Assembly: GCA_963830725.1 (NCBI GenBank)
Contig: CAWHNO010000002.1
Span: 248,001 to 312,000, forward strand
Reading direction: 5' to 3'
Length of the DNA: 64,000 bases
Origin: DASSUW01 sp963830725
Lineage (GTDB): Bacteria; Actinomycetota; Thermoleophilia; Solirubrobacterales; Solirubrobacteraceae
Part shown: positions 59,100-64,000 of the stretch, piece by piece
How the letters are laid out: every line of letters begins with the position of its first letter
Numbering within the stretch: the first letter of the stretch is position 1
Made by a program: the position numbers and the translations under genes
Notes under the pieces: model-generated
What the model was told of the DNA's origin: nothing
Databases searched by the model: none
What the model saw: only the letters and a program-made list of their open reading frames with translations

Positions 59100-60157
59100 A
59101 GGTACTCCCTCGCGCCGCCGCGCAGCCGGAAGGCGGTGAAGGCGCTCTCGGGGACGGCGTCGGCGAGGTAGCGCTCCGCCACCTCGCGGCGCAGGTTGGC
59201 GCGCCCGCCCGCGGCGGTGAGCGCGTCGAGCACGCCCGTGGTCGCGCGCCAGGCGAGCACCGCGTACGGGTCGGGAGCGCGGCCGAACTCGTCTTCGAAA
59301 GCGGCCTCGAAGGCGCGCAGCTCGGTCGTGGAGCCCGGCTGCGGCGCGGCGGAGACGAACACCGAGCGGCGGCGGGCTGCGCGGGCGAGCCGGACCGGCA
59401 GCCCGGCGCGCGTGAGCTCGTCGCCGAACACGAGCGTGGCTCTGGGCGCCTCGCGTGCGAGCGACTCGGCGACGCCCTGCGCCGCCCGCACGTCGCTGCC
59501 GGCGTAGATCACCGCGTCGGCGCGCCGCACGTCCTGCACGAGCCGCGAGCCGGCTGCCTCGCGCAGCGCCTCCACCTGCTCGTCGGCGACCTTGCCGGCC
59601 TCGGCCTCGACCGCCACCCGGCCGCGGGCGGCGCTCAGCAGCGCCTGCGCCTGGGCGATGTCGTCCTCGATCACGCGCGCGAAGGTCGGGCGGCCCGAGG
59701 GGAACCAGCGCTCAGGCTCACCGGGCGCGACGGGCGTCGTGAAGCCGGGGTAGCCGGCGCCGGGGCTGACCACGAGCACGCCGGCGGCGTTGAAGAGCGG
59801 CAGCGAGGTCATCGCGGTGTCAGAGCGCACGGCGCCGACGACCGCGATCACCTGCGCGTCGCGGATCACCTGCTCGGCCGAGGCGGCCGCGACGCGAGGC
59901 GGGCCAGGCATGCCGATCGACCCCTCGTCGACCGCGACGAAGTTGATCCCGAACTCGCCGACGTTGCCGCCGGCCTCGGCGATCGCGAGCTTCGAGGCGT
60001 CGACCATGTCGCGCCCGACACCGCGTGCCGGGTCCGGCACCGACGTATAGAGCGTCAGGTTGTCGCCGATCACGCGGCCGCCGGCGGTGATGGCGCCGCG
60101 CTCGGATCCGCAGCCGGCCAGCAGCGCCACGGCGGCCACCACGGCCAGCCGGCGCAT
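59096..60157 (-). CDS. Substrate-binding lipoprotein, branched-chain amino acid-type periplasmic-binding family
   Basis: A 353-residue lipoprotein. The signal peptide MRRLAVVAAVALLAGC has the lipobox LAGC at residues 13-16. The body is a two-domain type I periplasmic-binding fold (ligand-binding receptor family) with NLTLYTSVPDPARGVGRDMV at the start, VIAVVGAVRSDTAMTSLPLF and YAGSDVRAAQGVAESL. No ABC permease or ATPase gene accompanies it, so it may serve as a sensor or work with a distant transporter. I start it at the ATG at 60157, which shares its A with the cupin stop (TGATG). Confidence 0.82.
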   Translation of the reverse strand: MRRLAVVAAVALLAGCGSERGAITAGGRVIGDNLTLYTSVPDPARGVGRDMVDASKLAIAEAGGNVGEFGINFVAVDEGSIGMPGPPRVAAASAEQVIRDAQVIAVVGAVRSDTAMTSLPLFNAAGVLVVSPGAGYPGFTTPVAPGEPERWFPSGRPTFARVIEDDIAQAQALLSAARGRVAVEAEAGKVADEQVEALREAAGSRLVQDVRRADAVIYAGSDVRAAQGVAESLAREAPRATLVFGDELTRAGLPVRLARAARRRSVFVSAAPQPGSTTELRAFEAAFEDEFGRAPDPYAVLAWRATTGVLDALTAAGGRANLRREVAERYLADAVPESAFTAFRLRGGAREYL

Positions 60158-60609
60158 CAGCCCTCGAGCAGCACGGTGTCGTCGTGCGAGTAGGGCGGCG
60201 CGCAGCAGCAGAGCAGCACGAGGTCGTCTTCGCCCGGATTCCACAGCTTGTGCGGCACCCCGGGGGCGATGACGACGGTGTCGCCGGCCCGCACGTCGGC
60301 CTCCTCGGAGCCGAGGCGCATGCGCCCGGACCCGGCCGTGAAGTGGTAGATCTCCTCCGCCTGGCGGTGGTAGTGCTCGACCGTCTCGCCGCCGGGCGGC
60401 ACGGTCGCCTGCGCGAGCGACTGGTTGACGGCGTTGCCGGTGGGCACGCCGGCGAGCTCGCGGATGGTCGAGCCGTCGGCGGTGACGAACGGCTCGCGCT
60501 CTTCGAGGCGGACGGTCTGCACGAGGCGGTCGACAGGGTAGACGACCCGGGTGAAGCGCCCCCGGCCCTGAGCTCGGCCGGGGGCGCTGCGTGAATGAGC
60601 GTCGGACAC
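60157..60609 (-). CDS. Cupin-domain protein
   Basis: A 150-residue protein with one cupin barrel. Motif 1 is GGETVEHYHRQAEEIYHFTA with histidines and glutamate that would bind a metal. Motif 2 is GDTVVIAPGVPHKLWNPGED. The role is unknown; such proteins range from isomerases to metal sensors. It is the first gene of a three-gene run with the binding lipoprotein and the PNPOx-like protein. Confidence 0.85.
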   Translation of the reverse strand: MSDAHSRSAPGRAQGRGRFTRVVYPVDRLVQTVRLEEREPFVTADGSTIRELAGVPTGNAVNQSLAQATVPPGGETVEHYHRQAEEIYHFTAGSGRMRLGSEEADVRAGDTVVIAPGVPHKLWNPGEDDLVLLCCCAPPYSHDDTVLLEG

Positions 60610-60630
60610 GAAGGGGAGACGCGCCTCCGC

Positions 60631-60816
60631 TCAGGCGACGGCCTTGCGGGCCGTCGCGGAGTCCAGCCGGCTCGCGACCCGCGCCGCCACGTAGGCGGCG
60701 CGGCTGCGTACCGGCGGGGGGTGTTGCAGGCGCGCCGCTTTGGCGCGGCCCTTGGCGACCTCGACGCGCTCTGCGGCGACGGAGCGGGCGAGGTCCGGGT
60801 GATTCAGCGAATGCAT
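60631..60816 (-). CDS. 61-residue basic protein of unknown function
   Basis: A small protein beginning MHSLNHPDLARSVAAERVEV then AKGRAKAARLQHPPPVRSRA, ending in RKAVA. The ATG at 60816 has AGGGAG at 9-10 bp upstream, and the frame upstream of it is not conserved-looking. Short proteins with such an N terminus (a short helix, then a basic helix) are common in actinobacteria, usually without known function. It follows a second tiny ORF and a 10-bp dyad on the same transcript. Confidence 0.65.
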   Translation of the reverse strand: MHSLNHPDLARSVAAERVEVAKGRAKAARLQHPPPVRSRAAYVAARVASRLDSATARKAVA

Positions 60817-60852
60817 GGGATTGGGCTCCCTGGTGGTGAACTTGGACGGGGA

Positions 60853-60898
60853 GCCGCCCGTGCCGGCTTCGGCGGAACCTATGCAGGACACGGGCGGC
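60853..60898 (-). promoter_or_regulatory. Hairpin between the two tiny genes
   Basis: GCCGCCCGTG (60853-60862) and CACGGGCGGC (60889-60898) are a perfect 10-bp inverted repeat around a 26-base loop. It lies after the stop of the 27-residue ORF and about 20 bp before the ribosome-binding site of the 61-residue gene, where an attenuator or processing site would be expected. Confidence 0.5.
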
Positions 60899-60934
60899 AG
60901 TGGTGGTGCTGCTGCCCGCGAACCGAGAAGACTG

Positions 60935-61018
60935 CTAGAGCGCGAGCAGGAGCGGACGCCGGAGCACGCCGGCGTCCATGGCGATGTGCCAATCGAACGT
61001 GCGGGGCGTGTTCTGCAT
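60935..61018 (-). CDS. 27-residue ORF with a strong ribosome-binding site
   Basis: ATG at 61018 is preceded by AAGGAGGTGA, a near-perfect Shine-Dalgarno sequence, 10-12 bp upstream. The peptide begins MQNTPRTFDWHIAMDAGVLR and ends in PLLLAL. It has a run of leucine codons near the end, as attenuation leader peptides do, and a hairpin lies 37 bp downstream. No homology is known to me. Whether it is a leader or a functional microprotein is open. Confidence 0.5.
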   Translation of the reverse strand: MQNTPRTFDWHIAMDAGVLRRPLLLAL

Positions 61019-61069
61019 CAGTCCTGCTCACCTCCTTCGCGCGGTGCGCGGTGGTCAAACGGTCTCGGC

Positions 61070-61099
61070 AAGATACCGGTCGCCCCGGCGACGGCGCAA
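61070..61099 (-). promoter_or_regulatory. Promoter of the two tiny genes
   Basis: Minus strand: -35 TTGCGC (61094-61099), 18-bp spacer, -10 TATCTT (61070-61075), 52 bp upstream of the 27-residue ORF, in the short gap after the glycosyltransferase gene. A reasonable vegetative promoter. Confidence 0.45.
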
Positions 61100-61105
61100 G
61101 TGCGG

Positions 61106-62281
61106 TTAGCCGTACGGATTCGAACCCGACACCGCCGAGAACTCGCCGGTCTCGAGCTCGCGCTCGACCTCGGCGTCGATCTCGTGCTCGGTCGTGTCGG
61201 GGTCTGTGCGGCGCAGCTGCCAGGCGCGCAGGCGCCGCAGCTTGAGGATCTCGAGCACGTAGACGAGGTACGCGCTGGCCGCCAGCGCGATCACGAAGCA
61301 GGCGGCGACGGCCGCGGTCCAGCCGGGGTGGAGATGGCCGCTGTCGTCGGAGTACGGGATGAAGCGAAGCGCGACGGCCAGCCCGGCCATGGTGATGGTC
61401 CAGGCGTAGAGGTAGAGGACGGTGCGCCGCTGCGAGAAGCCGATCCGGTGGAAGCGGTGGTGGAAATGGTTGGAGTCGCCGCGGTAGACGGGGCGGCGGT
61501 ACTTGATCCGCTTCATGACCACGAAGCCGGTGTCCAGGAACGGCACCGCGAGCACGACCAACGGCACGACGAGGGCGATCAGGGCGTTGGTCTTGAGCGA
61601 GCCCTCGATGATCACCGCGCCGAGCAGCAGGCCGAGCAGGTTCGAGCCGCAGTCGCCCATGAAGACCGACGCGGGGTGGAAGTTGTGGACGAGGAAGCCG
61701 AGGGCGGCGCCGGCCGTGATGGCGGCCAGCACGCCGGCGGCGTCGCGCCCGAGGTCGAAGGCGATGATCGCGAAGGCCACCGCCGAGATCGCGCACACAC
61801 CGGCGGCCAGGCCGTCGACGCCGTCCGAGAAGTTGACGACGTTGACCACGGCCACGATGCCGAGCACGGTCAGCGGGCCGCCGAAGTCGCCGAACTCGAG
61901 CGCCCCGAGGAACGGGAACGTGATGTTCTCGACCACGACGCCGGCGTTGACGAGCACGAGCGCCGCCAGCACTTGGCCGCCGAGCTTGGCCCACGGCGGC
62001 AGCTCGCGCGCGTCGTCGACGGCGCCGACCAGCGTGATCAACGCCGCTGCGATGAGGATCCCACGCGTGCGCTCGTTGTCGGGCATGAAGATGAGCGCCG
62101 CGATCAGTGTGCCGGCGAAGATCGCGAGGCCGCCGAGCAGCGGCGTCGCCTCGCTGGCCAGCCCGCGCGCCTTCAGCTCGTCGACGGCGCCGATCCGGCG
62201 CGCGAGCCGCGCCACGACCGGCGTCAGGGCGGCGGCGACGGCGAACGCGACCAGCGCGGCGTAGAACGCGTCGGATTCCAT
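61106..62281 (-). CDS. WecA/TagO/MraY-type polyprenyl-phosphate glycosyl-1-phosphate transferase
   Basis: A 391-residue, roughly 11-helix glycosyltransferase family 4 enzyme that loads a sugar-1-phosphate from a UDP-sugar onto undecaprenyl phosphate, the first step of a wall polymer or glycan. Signatures: GGLAIFAGTLIAALIF, VGAVDDARELPPWAKLGGQV (DDxxD-like), NVVNFSDGVDGLAAGVCAIS, VFMGDCGSNLLGLLLGAVII, and the HHRFHRIGFS-containing loop (DSNHFHHRFHR). The C terminus has an extra cytoplasmic tail of about 40 residues. I start it at the ATG at 62281; the frame runs on upstream through the divergent kinase region without sense. Confidence 0.93.
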   Translation of the reverse strand: MESDAFYAALVAFAVAAALTPVVARLARRIGAVDELKARGLASEATPLLGGLAIFAGTLIAALIFMPDNERTRGILIAAALITLVGAVDDARELPPWAKLGGQVLAALVLVNAGVVVENITFPFLGALEFGDFGGPLTVLGIVAVVNVVNFSDGVDGLAAGVCAISAVAFAIIAFDLGRDAAGVLAAITAGAALGFLVHNFHPASVFMGDCGSNLLGLLLGAVIIEGSLKTNALIALVVPLVVLAVPFLDTGFVVMKRIKYRRPVYRGDSNHFHHRFHRIGFSQRRTVLYLYAWTITMAGLAVALRFIPYSDDSGHLHPGWTAAVAACFVIALAASAYLVYVLEILKLRRLRAWQLRRTDPDTTEHEIDAEVERELETGEFSAVSGSNPYG

Positions 62282-62431
62282 TCGGCAGCAGAGGATCGCA
62301 GGGCAGGCGGCGCGCCGGGGCGGCGAGCCGGCGCCGGATCGCAGCGCAGGGCACGGCGAATCGACGGCGAATGGTGGTTGAAGGCGCCGGGCGATGGGCA
62401 GAACAGCGCCAGTCGCCGCCGCCACGACGAC

Positions 62432-62713
62432 ATGGCAACCGCGCCTTCCGCTCACCCGCCGCTCGCCCACGCCTATCTGGCGCTCGCCGACGACCCGGAA
62501 CCGGCGACGGTCCAGCGCTCGTTGCCGCGGATCGTCGTGGCCCTGGTGGCGGCGATCGCTGTCGCGGTGGCGCCGCCGCTCGCCTGGGCCAGCGGCGAGC
62601 CGCGCGACGCGCCGGCCGCGACGGCGGTCAAGGCCGGCCACGCCGAGGATGACGACGGCGACGACGACGATCCTGCCGGCAGCGGCGATCCGTGGGCCGC
62701 GACGATCGCGTGA
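62432..62713 (+). CDS. Small membrane-anchored protein before the kinase gene
   Basis: A 93-residue protein. After a short cytoplasmic part (MATAPSAHPPLAHAYLALAD) there is one hydrophobic helix (IVVALVAAIAVAVAPPLAWA, about 33-52), then an acidic tail with the run DDDGDDDD. I do not recognise a family. Its stop overlaps the GTG start of the kinase (GTGA), so the two are coupled. It may be a substrate or partner of the kinase; this is inference. Confidence 0.6.
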   Translation: MATAPSAHPPLAHAYLALADDPEPATVQRSLPRIVVALVAAIAVAVAPPLAWASGEPRDAPAATAVKAGHAEDDDGDDDDPAGSGDPWAATIA

Positions 62714-62764
62714 CCGCGCCGGCTCGGAGCAGCGGTCCGCTCGGCCGCGACGATCGCGTGACCG
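62695..62764. repeat. 22-bp direct repeat with 48-bp period at the kinase start
   Basis: GGCCGCGACGATCGCGTGAC (plus CG) occurs at 62695-62716 and again at 62743-62764. The 48-bp period is 16 codons, so in the kinase frame it gives two copies of GRDDRVT. Each copy offers a GTG start (62710 and 62758). Confidence 0.75.
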
Positions 62765-63706
62765 TGCCGGGCGCCGCGACGCGCGAGGCGATCGGCGCGC
62801 TCGCCACCGTCTCCGAAGAGCCGTCGTGGGAGCAGGAGCGGCGCGAGCGACCGACCTGGGGGCTCGTCGAGGGAGATGCGATCGCGCCGGGCCGCACCGT
62901 CCTTCGGTCGCTGGGCGGCGGGCGGCGGTACGAGGTCTTCCTCGTCTGGGACGAGCACCGGCTCGCGGTGCTGGTGGCGAAGCTGCTGCGCCCCGATCAC
63001 GCCTCGGACCCGGCGGCGCTGCGAGAGCTCGCCGACGAGGGCGGCGCGCTCGCCCGGCTCGCCCATCCGGTGCGTCGTCCGCGGCTTCGACGTCGTCGCC
63101 GGCGGCCACTTCCCGCATCTGCTGATCGAGCACCTCGAGGGCCCGACGCTGCGCGAGCTGGTCGATCGCGACGGGGCGCTGCCGCTCGAGCAGCTGCTGC
63201 CGCTCGGGCTGCACGTCGCCTCGGCGCTGCACTACCTGGCCGCCGAGGGCATGGTCCACCTCGACGTCAAGCCCGACAACGTGGTGATGGGCGCGCCGCC
63301 GCGGCTCATCGACCTCAGCGTGGCCCGCACCGTGGAGGCCGCGCGGCGGCTGCGGCGGCCGGTGGGCACGGACGGCTACATGGCGCCCGAGCAGTGCGAT
63401 CCGGAGCGCGGGCCGATCGGCCCGCCGGCCGACGTCTTCGGCCTCGCCGCCACGCTGCATCATGCGGTCGCCGGCGTTCGGCCGTTCGCGCGCGACGGCG
63501 AGCAGCGCTTCCCGCAGCTCGAGCGCGATCCCCCGCCGCTTCCCCGGCGCGTCCCGCAGCCGCTCGCCGCGCTGCTCGGGGCGGGGCTGGCGCGCGATCC
63601 GGCGGCGCGGCCGACGGCGGCCGAGCTTGCCGCCGGGCTGGAGCCGCTGGTGGCCGGGCTGCCGAAGCGGCTGGTGCTCGGGCGGCGTGGGTGGCGGCGG
63701 CGCTGA
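62710..63706 (+). CDS. Ser/Thr protein kinase, apparent frameshift
   Basis: About 331 residues when repaired. The N-terminal lobe is in the frame of the GTG at 62710 (LGGGRRYEVFLVWDEHRLAV, LVAKLLRPDHASDPAALREL, the lysine in VAKLL) and is lost after ARLAHPV. The C-terminal lobe is one base off: VVRGFDVVAGGHFPHLLIEH, the catalytic loop GMVHLDVKPDNVVMG (HxDxKPxN), RLIDLSVART where DFG is expected (DLS, weakly consistent), and GTDGYMAPEQCDPE. One extra C near 63073 accounts for the break. It lacks the PASTA and membrane segments of PknB, so it is a soluble kinase. Confidence 0.82.
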
Positions 63707-63722
63707 GCCTCGTTGCCCCGGC

Positions 63723-63980
63723 GAACGTCAACTGCGGCTGGGTAGGGCGGCTGGGGTGCCGGCCGCGTGGCCGGATCTCGGCGGCTGCGGCAGATCACAG
63801 TCTCATAGCGACAGGCAGCGACCGCACGTAGGCCCTGGGGTTCCTGACTCGCGCATACCGCGAGTCAGCAACCCCAGGCCGTGGCTTGGGGTTGTTCGTG
63901 CACGCATACCGTGCACAGACAACCCCACGGCAGATCGCGCGGCCGGTACCTCGCCTCCTACCCAGCCGCAGTTGACGTTC
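63723..63980. repeat. 258-bp element with perfect 24-bp terminal inverted repeats and two hairpins
   Basis: The left end (63723-63746) is GAACGTC followed by AACTGCGGCTGGGTAGG, and the right end (63957-63980) is its exact reverse complement. Inside, 63834-63878 pairs as CTGGGGTT, a C/C mismatch and CTGACTCGCG around the loop CATAC. 63887-63927 pairs as TGGGGTTGT, a 2x2 loop and GTGCACG around the same loop CATAC. No ORF of note lies within. It begins 17 bp after the kinase stop. It fills the rest of the window; 63981-64000 shows nothing. Confidence 0.75.
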
Positions 63981-64000
63981 CCCCGTGGCACCATGGCGCT

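Noticed and set aside
61108..61119. GGATTCGAACCC, the T-loop sequence typical of tRNA genes
   Set aside because: It is the end of the glycosyltransferase reading frame (SGSNPYG, stop). No acceptor, D or anticodon stem can be built around it on either strand.

Overview
The window is chromosomal DNA of very high GC content. Codon third positions are almost all G or C, genes are packed tightly with ATGA, GTGA and TGATG overlaps, and Gram-positive-type gene orders are present. I infer a member of the Actinomycetota, most like the deep-branching Thermoleophilia/Solirubrobacterales. That placement is inference from gene order and protein style; there is no rRNA gene to confirm it. I found no rRNA, tRNA, CRISPR array, prophage or insertion-sequence transposase.

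Left part (1-24,000): an EamA exporter with a divergent LysR regulator, and an ArsR/quinone-reductase pair with twin operators. Then come the pieces of a classic Gram-positive block: smpB, an RNB-family RNase, a carboxy-terminal protease, ftsX, ftsE, prfB with its programmed +1 frameshift, secA, hpf and comF. The block is interrupted by an M16 protease, a 5'-nucleotidase, nadC-nadA and a tocopherol-cyclase-like gene. After comF lies about 510 bp of non-coding DNA holding two different tandem-repeat arrays and an inverted-repeat element, followed by ctaG and a CDP-alcohol phosphatidyltransferase.

Middle part (24,000-44,700): an alpha/beta hydrolase, a UDP-glucose pyrophosphorylase and two different S-adenosylhomocysteine hydrolases 1.5 kb apart. 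One of these lies behind a MerR gene with a textbook MerR-type promoter. Next are a ThDP enzyme, an ECF sigma/anti-sigma pair with a DUF4394 secreted protein, and one long tightly overlapped minus-strand run. That run reads M20 peptidase, LytR-CpsA-Psr protein, UDP-glucose dehydrogenase, NDP-sugar pyrophosphorylase, bifunctional sugar-phosphate isomerase, amidohydrolase and aldehyde dehydrogenase. It links nucleotide-sugar supply to attachment of cell-wall glycans.

Right part (44,700-64,000): the complete F1Fo ATP synthase operon (atpI-B-E-F-H-A-G-D-C) with a visible promoter, and a MarR/MFS efflux pair. Next come an acyl-CoA synthetase, a cupredoxin-like protein, a second MFS transporter and OsmC. 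A decayed permease, a lipoprotein/cupin/flavin-reductase-like trio, two tiny genes, a WecA/TagO-like glycosyltransferase and a Ser/Thr kinase complete the coding part. The window ends in a 258-bp element with perfect 24-bp terminal inverted repeats enclosing two large hairpins with the same CATAC loop.

Two themes stand out. First, short non-coding repeats: a family built on AACTGCGGCTGGGTAGG, at least four near-perfect arms plus one degenerate arm, often paired as inverted repeats around hairpins; a second family sharing GGCATTGAAGGAGGCGGG; and two tandem arrays. Second, five genes have single-base frame breaks in or next to short C/G runs, which look more like assembly indels than real decay.
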